From contig CAHJWV010000625.1 in the NCBI GenBank assembly GCA_903643055.1, forward strand, positions 1-10,780: DNA of 10,780 nucleotides, read 5' to 3'. Shown one piece after another: positions 1 through 7,054 of the stretch (the stretch's first letter is position 1; the number at the start of each line of letters is the position of its first letter). The notes under the pieces were generated by a model that made no database searches, was not told the DNA's origin, and was given only the letters and a program-made list of their open reading frames with translations. The translations under genes were made by a program, and so were the position numbers. Source of the DNA: Burkholderiales bacterium. Lineage in GTDB: Bacteria; Pseudomonadota; Gammaproteobacteria; Burkholderiales; Burkholderiaceae.

Positions 1-163
1 CAGCTTCCAACCCCAGGCCTCCAGCCGAGACGCCATCGGCCACCGCGGCGATCAGGCCACAGGCTGCATCGACATCGGCTGCGCGCACCGCGCCGCCGAA
101 GTCTTCGTTCAGTTCCCGTGGGCCGCGCTGGCTGGCGTAGCCGATGTCCACATCGAAGCTCAT
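1..163 (-). CDS. PP2C-type protein phosphatase domain, N-terminus of a probable bifunctional Ser/Thr phosphatase-kinase (cut by the left edge)
   Basis: The minus strand from ATG 163-161 reads openly to base 1 and gives the first 54 residues; the rest lies outside the window. Two PP2C (PPM) metal-binding motifs are visible: R16-E-L-N19-E20-D21-F22, matching the family RxxNED pattern, and V-A-D43-G44 followed by a glycine-rich turn. PP2C enzymes use the aspartates to bind Mn/Mg and remove phosphate from Ser/Thr. From family knowledge, proteins with this N-terminus next to nirB/nasA in betaproteobacteria are usually fusions of PP2C, a Ser/Thr kinase and a C-terminal membrane segment; only the PP2C start can be seen here. 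It diverges from nirB with 67 bp between the two start codons, so the promoters must overlap or lie back to back. No clear Shine-Dalgarno sequence precedes the start. The PP2C call is fairly sure; the kinase half is inferred. Confidence 0.8.
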   Translation of the reverse strand, partial: MSFDVDIGYASQRGPRELNEDFGGAVRAADVDAACGLIAAVADGVSAGGLGLEA

Positions 164-215
164 GCGCGCATTGTGATTGCGCAGCCGGAGCAACCCTCCC
201 GTTCTATCCGCCTTT

Positions 216-221
216 GAAGGA
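216..221 (+). promoter_or_regulatory. Ribosome binding site of nirB
   Basis: GAAGGA lies 9 nt before ATG 231. It decides the start: an in-frame ATG at 177 would add 18 residues of poor quality and would place this site inside the coding sequence. The second in-frame ATG at 240 is too far from this motif. The 67 bp between 163 and 231 must also hold promoters for both divergent genes, but I see no convincing sigma-70 or sigma-54 pair there. Confidence 0.6.
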
Positions 222-230
222 CGCATCGCC

Positions 231-2669
231 ATGAAGAAGATGAAGCTCGTGATGATCGGCAACGGCATGGCCGGCGTGCGCACGCTGGAAGAGCTGCTGA
301 AGATCGCACCCGACCTGTACGACATCACGGTATTCGGCGCCGAGCCGCACCCGAACTACAACCGCATCCTGTTGTCGCCGGTGCTGGCGGGCGAGCAGAC
401 CCTCGACGAGATCATCCTGAACCCTTTGAGCTGGTACGAAGAGCACCACATTCGGCTGCACCTGGGCCGCAAGGTCGAGACCATCGATCGCCGCAAGCGC
501 ATCGTCGTGGCCGACGACGGCACGGTGGCCGAATACGACCGGCTGCTGATCGCCACTGGCTCGCTGCCGTTCATCCTGCCGGTGCCCGGCAAAGACCTGA
601 ATGGCGTGATCGCCTACCGCGACATTGCTGACACAGAAACGATGATCGCGACCGCGAAGACGCATCAGCACGCCGTCGTGATTGGCGGCGGCCTGCTTGG
701 CCTGGAAGCGGCCAACGGGCTGATGCTGCGTGGCATGAAGGTCACCGTGGTGCACATCTCGCCGTGGCTGATGGAGCGCCAGCTCGATGACGTCGCCGGC
801 AAGCTGCTGGAGAAGTCGCTGGTCGAACGCGGCCTGCATTTCGAGCTCGGCGCGCACACCGCCGCGTTGTTGGGCAACGAAGAAGGCCGCGTGCGCGCGG
901 TGCAGTTCAAGGACGGCCGCGAGATCCGGGCCGATCTGGTCGTGATGGCCGCCGGCATCCGCCCCAACACCGCGTTGGCCGAAGCCGCCGGCCTGCAGTG
1001 CGCGCGCGGCATCGTCGTCAACGACACGCTTCAAACGCTGACCGACCCGCGCATCTATGCGGTCGGTGAATGCGCTTCGCACCGCGGCATCGCCTACGGC
1101 CTGGTGGCGCCGCTGTTCGAGCAAGGCAAGGTGTGCGCCACGCACCTGGCCGAGTTCGGCATCGGCCGCTACCTCGGCTCGCAGACCAGCACCAAGCTGA
1201 AGGTGACCGGCATCGACCTCTTCTCGGCCGGTGACTTCATGGGCGGCGAAGGCTGCGAAGAAGTCGTGCTGTCAGACCCGCACGGCGGCGTCTACAAGAA
1301 GCTCGTGATCCGCAACGACAAGCTGGTCGGCGCCTGCCTGTACGGCGACACCGTCGATGGCAGCTGGTACTTCAAGCTGCTGCGTGACGGCCGCACCGTG
1401 CAAGACATCCGCGACAAGCTGATGTTCGGCGAATCGAACATCGGCGACACCGGCCATGAAGGCCACCACAAGGCCGCAGCGATGGCCGACACCGACGAGG
1501 TCTGCGGCTGCAACGGCGTCAACAAAGGCAGCATCTGCAAGGCCATCAAGGAGAAGGGCCTGTTCACGCTGGAAGAGGTGCGCAAGCAGACCAAGGCCAG
1601 CGCGTCTTGCGGCTCATGCACCGGCCTCGTCGAGCAACTGCTGATGTTCACCGCCGGCGGCGACTACTCGGCCACACCGAAGAAGAAAGCCCTCTGCGCC
1701 TGCACCGAGCACAGCCACCAGACGGTGCGCGATGCGATCTTCAAAGAGCACCTGATCTCGATGGACGAGGTGTTCAAGTCACTGCATTGGGCGACACCGA
1801 ACGGCTGCGCGAGCTGCCGGCCAGCGATCAACTATTACCTGATCAGCAGCTGGCCGAAGGAAGCGAAAGACGATTCGCAAAGCCGCTACATCAACGAGCG
1901 CAGCCACGCCAACATCCAGAAAGACGGCACCTACAGCGTGATCCCGCGCATGTGGGGCGGCGAGACGACGGCCAGCGAACTGCGGCGCATCGCCGATGCG
2001 GTCGACAAGTACAAGATCCCGACCGTCAAGGTGACCGGCGGCCAGCGCATCGACCTGCTGGGCGTCAAGAAGGAAGACCTGGTCAACGTCTGGAAAGACA
2101 TCGGCATGCCCAGCGGCCACGCTTACGCGAAAGCCCTGCGCACCGTGAAGACCTGTGTCGGCAGCGAGTGGTGCCGCATGGGCACGCAAGACTCGACGCA
2201 GATGGGCAAAGACCTGGAGCGCGCGATGTGGCGCATGTATGCACCCCACAAGGTGAAGTTCGCGGTCAGCGGCTGCCCGCGCAACTGTGCGGAGTCGGGC
2301 ATCAAGGACGTCGGCATCATCGGCGTCGATTCCGGCTGGGAGATGTACATCGCCGGCAATGGCGGCATCAAGACCGAAGTAGCGCAGTTCCTGACCAAGC
2401 TGAAGACCGCCGAGGAAGTGCTGGAGTACACCGGCGCCTTCATGCAGCTCTACCGCAAGGAAGGCTGGTACATGGAACGCACCGTGCACTACGTGAACCG
2501 CGTCGGCATGGAGCACGTGAAGAAGAAGATCCTGAACGATCACGAAGGCCGCAAGGCGCTGTGGGCCGAGCTGCAGTTCGCGCTCGATGGCGAGCCCGAC
2601 CCGTGGTTCGAGTTCGACAAGGCGCAGGTCGATACGCGCCAGTTCGAGCCGGTCAAGACCACGGCTTGA
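231..2669 (+). CDS. nirB: Assimilatory nitrite reductase [NAD(P)H] large subunit NirB
   Basis: Cytoplasmic enzyme reducing nitrite to ammonium with six electrons from NAD(P)H, together with NirD. 812 residues, close to the family (E. coli NirB is about 847). Domain order: FAD-binding Rossmann fold with GNGMAG at 10-15; NADH-binding Rossmann fold with GGGLLG at 152-157; two BFD-like [2Fe-2S] domains with C425, C427, C460, C463 and C489, C491, C526, C529; then the nitrite/sulfite reductase half with the CX5C...CX3C set C642, C648, C682, C686 that holds the siroheme-[4Fe-4S] centre. All expected cofactor cysteines are present, so it should be active. The start at 231 has a good ribosome site and matches the usual MKxxLVMIGNGMAG beginning. 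It is followed after 141 bp by nirD and then nasA, on one strand. Siroheme would be needed, but no cysG or cobA gene is in the window. Confidence 0.96.
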   Translation: MKKMKLVMIGNGMAGVRTLEELLKIAPDLYDITVFGAEPHPNYNRILLSPVLAGEQTLDEIILNPLSWYEEHHIRLHLGRKVETIDRRKRIVVADDGTVAEYDRLLIATGSLPFILPVPGKDLNGVIAYRDIADTETMIATAKTHQHAVVIGGGLLGLEAANGLMLRGMKVTVVHISPWLMERQLDDVAGKLLEKSLVERGLHFELGAHTAALLGNEEGRVRAVQFKDGREIRADLVVMAAGIRPNTALAEAAGLQCARGIVVNDTLQTLTDPRIYAVGECASHRGIAYGLVAPLFEQGKVCATHLAEFGIGRYLGSQTSTKLKVTGIDLFSAGDFMGGEGCEEVVLSDPHGGVYKKLVIRNDKLVGACLYGDTVDGSWYFKLLRDGRTVQDIRDKLMFGESNIGDTGHEGHHKAAAMADTDEVCGCNGVNKGSICKAIKEKGLFTLEEVRKQTKASASCGSCTGLVEQLLMFTAGGDYSATPKKKALCACTEHSHQTVRDAIFKEHLISMDEVFKSLHWATPNGCASCRPAINYYLISSWPKEAKDDSQSRYINERSHANIQKDGTYSVIPRMWGGETTASELRRIADAVDKYKIPTVKVTGGQRIDLLGVKKEDLVNVWKDIGMPSGHAYAKALRTVKTCVGSEWCRMGTQDSTQMGKDLERAMWRMYAPHKVKFAVSGCPRNCAESGIKDVGIIGVDSGWEMYIAGNGGIKTEVAQFLTKLKTAEEVLEYTGAFMQLYRKEGWYMERTVHYVNRVGMEHVKKKILNDHEGRKALWAELQFALDGEPDPWFEFDKAQVDTRQFEPVKTTA

Positions 2670-2726
2670 GCTAAGCCACGGATCGCCATTCGGCGCACGG
2701 CCTTCTGTTCACTCCTCGACGGCTAA

Positions 2727-2788
2727 TGTCCCTTCTTGTCTTCTTGTCTGTCTTCTTGTCTGTCGTCTTCTTTGTCCTCTTCTTTGTT
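2727..2788 (+). repeat. A-free, T/C-rich tract with short tandem repeats between nirB and nirD
   Basis: These 62 bases contain no A on the plus strand, and G appears almost only within TGT. Inside, TTCTTGTC occurs at 2733-2740, 2741-2748 and 2753-2760; the 12-mer TTCTTGTCTGTC is perfectly doubled at 2741-2752 and 2753-2764, after which the pattern decays into TCTTCTTTG-like units up to 2787. Such T-richness is foreign to the GC-rich surroundings. In the nirB-nirD transcript it would be a long unstructured U/C-rich stretch ending about 20 nt before the nirD start. Three forward frames stay open through it and give Ser/Leu/Phe-rich peptides, which I take as by-products of the repeat and not as protein. 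Confidence 0.85.
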
Positions 2789-2810
2789 ATCACCAAGAAA
2801 GCTTCGCACC

Positions 2811-3194
2811 ATGAGCACCTGGATTCCGATCTGCCACATCGACGACATCCCCCGCCTCGGCGCACGCCGCGTCAACCGGCCGCAAGGCGCGGCGGTCGCG
2901 ATCTTCCGCACCGGCAGCGACGCGTTGTTTGCGCTGCTCGACCGCTGCCCGCACAAAGGCGGCCCGCTGAGCCAGGGCATCGTCTTCGGCGACAGCGTGG
3001 CCTGCCCGTTGCACAACTGGACCATCGGGCTGTGCGACGGCGTCGCCGCGGCCCCCGACATGGGCTGCACGCCCAAGTTCCGCGTGCAGGTGATCGATGG
3101 CCAGGTGCATCTGGATGCCGATGAGCTGGCTTCGCTGGGCACGCAGTTGACGCTGCCGGTGGCCGGCCCGGCCCATCGCCACAGCTGCGCCTGA
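2811..3194 (+). CDS. nirD: Nitrite reductase small subunit NirD, Rieske-type
   Basis: 127 residues, about the usual 105-130 for NirD. It forms a Rieske-fold partner of NirB in the cytoplasmic NADH-nitrite reductase. The sequence carries a full Rieske ligand set: C46-P-H48-K-G-G and C65-P-L-H68-N-W, so it probably binds a [2Fe-2S] cluster. This differs from E. coli NirD, which keeps the fold but has lost the ligands. An intact cluster fits a role in electron transfer, as for Paracoccus NasG, which passes electrons between the nitrite and nitrate reductases. The start at 2811 matches the family beginning (MSTWIPICxxDDIP); the weak purine run AAGAAAG lies 8 nt upstream. An in-frame ATG at 2736 would add 25 Ser/Leu-rich residues translated from the repeat tract and is unlikely. 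nasA follows after 78 bp. Confidence 0.94.
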   Translation: MSTWIPICHIDDIPRLGARRVNRPQGAAVAIFRTGSDALFALLDRCPHKGGPLSQGIVFGDSVACPLHNWTIGLCDGVAAAPDMGCTPKFRVQVIDGQVHLDADELASLGTQLTLPVAGPAHRHSCA

Positions 3195-3272
3195 ACGGTT
3201 CGAGCCCGTACTTTCGGCCTGACTTCGCCTCGGTCAGCCACATCACCCTGCCACCGCCACCTCGCCATCGCC

Positions 3273-6104
3273 ATGCCGAACACCGACACCCGCTCGACCT
3301 GCCCCTACTGTGGCGTGGGCTGTGGCGTGATCATCGAATCGAGCGGCATGCAGATCACCGGCGTGCGTGGCGACCCGCAGCACCCGGCCAACTTCGGCCG
3401 GCTGTGCACCAAGGGCTCGACGCTGCACCTGACCGCAAGCCACAGCGTCACGCAACAGACGCGGTTGCTGCAGCCGATGCAGCGCTTGCAACGCGGCCAG
3501 CCGCCGGTGGCGATCGCGTGGGAATCGGCACTCGACCTCGCCGCCGAGCGGCTGGCGTCAATTCACCAGGCGCACGGCGCGGATGCCATTGGCGTCTACA
3601 TCTCCGGCCAATTGCTGACCGAGGACTACTACGTCTTCAACAAGCTGGTGAAAGGCCTGCTCGGCAGCAACCAGATCGACACCAACTCGCGGCTGTGCAT
3701 GTCGAGCGCAGTCGCCGGCTACAAAACCACGCTCGGCGCTGACGCTCCACCGTGCAGTTATGAAGATCTCGACCATGCGCAGACGGTGTTCATCACCGGC
3801 AGCAACCTGGCCTGGGCGCATCCGATCCTGTTTCGCCGGCTCGAAGACGCCAAGCGCGCGAACCCGGCGCAGAAATGGATCGTCGCCGACCCACGCCGCA
3901 CCGAAACCGCCGCGATGGCCGACCTGCACCTGCAGTTGCTGCCCGGCAGCGACGTGGCGCTCTGTCACGGCCTGCTGCACCTGATGCTGTGGGAGGGCCA
4001 CACGCAGCCCGCCTACATCGCTGCGCACACCACCGGCTTCGAGGCGCTGAAGGCGCGGGTGCGCGAATTCACACCGAAGGAAACCGCGCGCCTGACCGGC
4101 GTCAGCGAAGCCGAGTTGAGCACCGCGGCGCAGTGGTTCGGTGCCAGCCCGGCCACGCTGTCGCTGTATTGCCAGGGGCTGAACCAGAGTTCGAGCGGCA
4201 CCGCGAAGAACGCCGCGCTGATCAACCTGCATTTGGCCACCGGCCAGATCGGCAAGCCCGGCGCGGGGCCGTTCTCATTGACCGGCCAGCCGAACGCCAT
4301 GGGCGGGCGCGAGGTCGGTGGCATGGCGAACCTGCTGTCGGGCCACCGCGAGCTGGCCAACGCCGAGCACCGCGCCGAAGTGGCACGCTTGTGGGGCGTG
4401 GCCGAGGTGCCGAGCGCGCCGGGCCGCACTGCGGTCGAGATGTTCGAGGCCGCGGCCGATGGTGAAGTCAAAGCCTTGTGGATAGCCTGCACGAACCCGG
4501 CGCAATCAATGCCCGACCAAACCACGGTGCGCCGCGCACTGGCGCGCGCCGAGTTCGTGATCCTGCAAGAGGCGTTCAGCACCACCGCGACATCGCCTTA
4601 TGCCGACCTGCTGTTGCCGGCCACGACCTGGGGCGAGAAAGACGGCACCGTCACCAACAGCGAGCGCCGCATCAGCCGCGTACGCCCTGCCGTGCCGGCG
4701 GCCGGCCAGGCGCGGCACGACTGGGCCATTGCCGCCGACATTGCGCGCCGCCTGGCACGGCGCATCGCGCCAGCGCGCGAGGCGATGTTCGAGCGCCTGA
4801 CGCCGGAATCGGTCTGGAACGAACACCGTGAATCGACCCGCGGCCGCGACCTCGACATCACCGGCCTGAGCTACGCGATGCTCGATGCGCAAGGCCCGCA
4901 GCAATGGCCCGTGCGTGAAGGCCAGGTGCAAGGCCAGGCGCGGCTTTATGAAGACGGCCGCTTCGCCACACCCGATGGCAAGGCGCGCTTCGCCGATGTG
5001 CCGAGCGCGCCGCTGGCCGAGCCGAGCAGCGCCGCCTGGCCGTTCAGCCTGATCACCGGGCGGCTGCGCGACCAGTGGCATGGCATGAGCCGCACCGGCA
5101 CGCTCGGCCGGCTGTACGGCCATGAAGGCGAGCCGACGGTCGACCTGCACGCGCAAGACATGGCGCGGCTGAAGTTGAACGACGGCATGCTGGTGCGCGT
5201 CAGTTCGCGCCGCGGCAGCCTGATCCTGCCGGTGCGCGGCAGCGACACCGTCGCGCCCACGCAGGTGTTCATTGCAATGCATTGGGGTGATGAAGCGCTG
5301 GGCGGCCATGACGCGCAAGGCCTCGCGGGCACTGGCATCAATGCCATCACCTCGCCGGCTTATTGCCCGCAATCGAAGCAACCCGAGTTGAAGCATGCGG
5401 CCGTCAAGCTGGAGAAGGTCGAGCTGCCGTGGCGCCTGACCGCCATGGCCTGGCTGCCGGCCGACGAAGCGCTGGCGGTGCGCGAGTACCTGAAGCCGAG
5501 CTTGTCGGCCTTCGACACGGCCAGCCTCGTGCCCTTTGGCCGCGAGCCCGATGCGCAGGGCCGCGTCGGCCTGCTGATGCGAGCGGCCTGCGCGCTTTCT
5601 CCAACCGACGAATGGTTAAAGCCATTGCGCGCAGCGTTCGGGTTAGACCAGGCCGGCGTGCTGGCTTATCACGATGCCCGGCGCGGCCAGCAGCGCGCGT
5701 TGCGCATCGAGCGTGTCAACGGCGTCGAGCAACTGAGCGGCTTCTGGCTCGCCGGAGATGCGTCGGGCGAAACCTGGCTGCGCACGCTGCTCGAAGGCGA
5801 TCAGCCGCTGCCCGGCCCGGCACGCCATCTGCTGGCGCCCGGCGCCTTGATCGGCAAGGCCGCGCCGCAGCGCAGCCCACAGGTCTGCACCTGTTTCAAC
5901 ATCAGCGAAGCGGCGATCGTCGCTGAGCTGAAGCAATGCGCCGGCGATGCCGACGACCGCCTGTCGCAGCTGCAGTTCAACCTGAAATGCGGCACCCACT
6001 GCGGCTCATGCCTGCCGAAGCTGAAATCACTGGTGGCCACGGTGGTGGCGCCCAGCGTCGAACAAACGGGCCTGCCCCCGATAACGAGAGAACGGACCGA
6101 ATGA
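3273..6104 (+). CDS. nasA: Assimilatory nitrate reductase, molybdopterin catalytic subunit with C-terminal BFD-like [2Fe-2S] domain
   Basis: Cytoplasmic Mo-bis-MGD enzyme reducing nitrate to nitrite. 943 residues, as in long proteobacterial NasA. The N-terminal [4Fe-4S] site is C10-x2-C13-x3-C17 with C45 and K47 completing the motif. The molybdopterin oxidoreductase domain follows, with C142 in RLCMSS as the likely Mo ligand, the mark of the NapA/NasA group. The dinucleotide-binding domain begins near residue 590 (ITGRLRDQWH) and ends near 705. A less conserved linker leads to a BFD-like [2Fe-2S] domain with C872, C874, C910 and C913; an extra C906 lies just before the last pair. That domain is the probable electron entry. 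No separate reductase subunit gene lies next to it, so electrons may come from NirB/NirD. There is no Shine-Dalgarno sequence before ATG 3273, but the start fits the family and no better one exists. The nitrate transporter and Mo-cofactor genes are not in the window. Confidence 0.95.
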   Translation: MPNTDTRSTCPYCGVGCGVIIESSGMQITGVRGDPQHPANFGRLCTKGSTLHLTASHSVTQQTRLLQPMQRLQRGQPPVAIAWESALDLAAERLASIHQAHGADAIGVYISGQLLTEDYYVFNKLVKGLLGSNQIDTNSRLCMSSAVAGYKTTLGADAPPCSYEDLDHAQTVFITGSNLAWAHPILFRRLEDAKRANPAQKWIVADPRRTETAAMADLHLQLLPGSDVALCHGLLHLMLWEGHTQPAYIAAHTTGFEALKARVREFTPKETARLTGVSEAELSTAAQWFGASPATLSLYCQGLNQSSSGTAKNAALINLHLATGQIGKPGAGPFSLTGQPNAMGGREVGGMANLLSGHRELANAEHRAEVARLWGVAEVPSAPGRTAVEMFEAAADGEVKALWIACTNPAQSMPDQTTVRRALARAEFVILQEAFSTTATSPYADLLLPATTWGEKDGTVTNSERRISRVRPAVPAAGQARHDWAIAADIARRLARRIAPAREAMFERLTPESVWNEHRESTRGRDLDITGLSYAMLDAQGPQQWPVREGQVQGQARLYEDGRFATPDGKARFADVPSAPLAEPSSAAWPFSLITGRLRDQWHGMSRTGTLGRLYGHEGEPTVDLHAQDMARLKLNDGMLVRVSSRRGSLILPVRGSDTVAPTQVFIAMHWGDEALGGHDAQGLAGTGINAITSPAYCPQSKQPELKHAAVKLEKVELPWRLTAMAWLPADEALAVREYLKPSLSAFDTASLVPFGREPDAQGRVGLLMRAACALSPTDEWLKPLRAAFGLDQAGVLAYHDARRGQQRALRIERVNGVEQLSGFWLAGDASGETWLRTLLEGDQPLPGPARHLLAPGALIGKAAPQRSPQVCTCFNISEAAIVAELKQCAGDADDRLSQLQFNLKCGTHCGSCLPKLKSLVATVVAPSVEQTGLPPITRERTE

Positions 6105-6267
6105 GGTTGGGGCATGACGCCCGCCACCGCATCGGTAAGGCATTTGAACCGCACCCAGGGGCAGCGCAGCGCCGCCGATAATGCGGGCCCTGCGGCCCGC
6201 CTCACCGCCGCGCTTTCTTCCCTTTTTGCCACCACCGCGCGACCCCCGCGCCACCACCGCCCTCCCC
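6105..6267. other. Gap between nasA and rsuA: possible -10 box and hairpin
   Basis: No gene is seen in these 163 bp. GATAAT at 6177-6182 resembles a sigma-70 -10 box, but no good -35 box lies 16-19 bp upstream. It is followed at once by a perfect 7-bp hairpin, GCGGGCC (6183-6189) and GGCCCGC (6194-6200) with a 4-nt loop. Pyrimidine-rich sequence with TTTCTTCCCTTTTT (6212-6225) comes 12 nt later. The hairpin is too far from the T run to be a good terminator. The likeliest reading is an rsuA promoter with a structured leader, but this is weakly supported. Confidence 0.3.
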
Positions 6268-6969
6268 ATGAAACTTGCGCAAGTGCTGTTCTCCCAAGGC
6301 TTTGGCGCGCGCCGCGAATGCGAAGGCCTGATCTCGCTCGGCTATGTGACGCTGGGCGGCAAAGTCTGTGATGACCCGTTCGAAGAGGTCGATACCGACG
6401 GCCTGGTGTTCGGCGTGCGCGGCGAGCCGTGGCCGTATCACGAGAAGGCCTTGATCGTGATGAACAAGCCGCAGGGCGTCGAGTGCTCGCAAAAGCCGAA
6501 GCACCACATGAGCGTCTACAGCCTGCTGCCGATGCCGCTGCGCCGGCGCGATCTGCAAAGCATCGGCCGGCTCGATGAAGACACCACCGGCCTGCTGCTG
6601 TTCACCGACGATGGCGCGCTGATCCACCGCTTCACCTCGCCGAAGCGCCATCTGCCGAAGGTCTACGAAGTCGGCTGCAAGCACCCGGTGACGCCGGACC
6701 AGGTCGAGCGCCTGCTGGCCGGCGTGAAGCTGGTCGACGACCCGGCCACGGTGCAGGCCGCGGCCTGCGAGATCACCGGCGAGCTGACACTTCGCCTGAC
6801 CTTGACCGAAGGCAAATACCACCAGGTCAAGCGCATGCTGGCCGCCGTCAGCAACCGGGTCGAGACGCTGCACCGCAGCGGCTTTGGCGCACTGAGCCTG
6901 CCGGCCGATCTGGCGCCGGGTCAATGGCGCTGGCTGAACGGCCCGCAAGACGTCGCACCGAAAGCCTGA
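6268..6969 (+). CDS. rsuA: 16S rRNA pseudouridine(516) synthase RsuA
   Basis: 233 residues (E. coli RsuA 231). It isomerises a uridine of 16S rRNA, U516 in E. coli numbering, to pseudouridine. An N-terminal S4-like RNA-binding region (about 1-60) precedes the catalytic domain. The catalytic motif [17 protein letters not shown] holds the nucleophile D103 (D102 in E. coli). Further RsuA-like stretches are [32 protein letters not shown] and LHRSGFG. The match to RsuA along the whole length, including the TTGL and TDDG details, favours it over RluB, RluE or RluF. The start at 6268 gives the family length. An ATG at 6181 would add 29 Pro/Arg-rich residues. There is no Shine-Dalgarno sequence; the leader is very C-rich. 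It is intact and functionally unrelated to the nitrate genes upstream. Confidence 0.92.
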   Translation: MKLAQVLFSQGFGARRECEGLISLGYVTLGGKVCDDPFEEVDTDGLVFGVRGEPWPYHEKALIVMNKPQGVECSQKPKHHMSVYSLLPMPLRRRDLQSIGRLDEDTTGLLLFTDDGALIHRFTSPKRHLPKVYEVGCKHPVTPDQVERLLAGVKLVDDPATVQAAACEITGELTLRLTLTEGKYHQVKRMLAAVSNRVETLHRSGFGALSLPADLAPGQWRWLNGPQDVAPKA

Positions 6970-7043
6970 GCGGCTCACGACAGTTTCTGAGCGCGCCAGC
7001 GCAGCGGCGAGGGGTGCCGCATCCCATCATCGATCCATCAACC

Positions 7044-7048
7044 AGGAG
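7044..7048 (+). promoter_or_regulatory. Ribosome binding site of the decayed PEBP lipoprotein gene
   Basis: AGGAG lies 6 nt before ATG 7055 (a second ATG follows at 7058). It is the best Shine-Dalgarno sequence in the window, so translation of the broken gene may still start and would give a 108-residue fragment. Confidence 0.6.
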
Positions 7049-7054
7049 ACCCCG

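Noticed and set aside
164..230. Sigma-54 promoter or FNR-type site upstream of nirB
   Set aside because: GG and GC dinucleotides do not have the required 10-bp spacing, and no TTGAT-N4-ATCAA-like palindrome is present.
204..1145. Long minus-strand open frame opposite nirB (313 codons)
   Set aside because: It mirrors a conserved gene in GC-rich DNA, has no recognisable domain, and its Ala/Arg/His/Gln-rich composition is typical of antisense frames.
1607..2674. Long plus-strand open frame in another frame of nirB (355 codons)
   Set aside because: It overlaps the siroheme domain of NirB, is Arg/Pro/His-rich and matches no family.
2726..2810. Ser/Leu- or Phe/Val-rich small proteins from the repeat tract, including an N-terminal extension of NirD from 2736
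   Set aside because: Open frames come from the low-complexity repeat; there is no ribosome site, and NirD homologues begin at the 2811 Met.
3195..3272. Possible hairpin CTGAC...GTCAG (about 3219-3238) between nirD and nasA
   Set aside because: Stem of only 5 bp plus a bulged extension, no T run; too weak to call a terminator or attenuator.
4506..5396. Long minus-strand open frame opposite nasA (296 codons)
   Set aside because: Antisense by-product of nasA codon use; no motif, no ribosome site.
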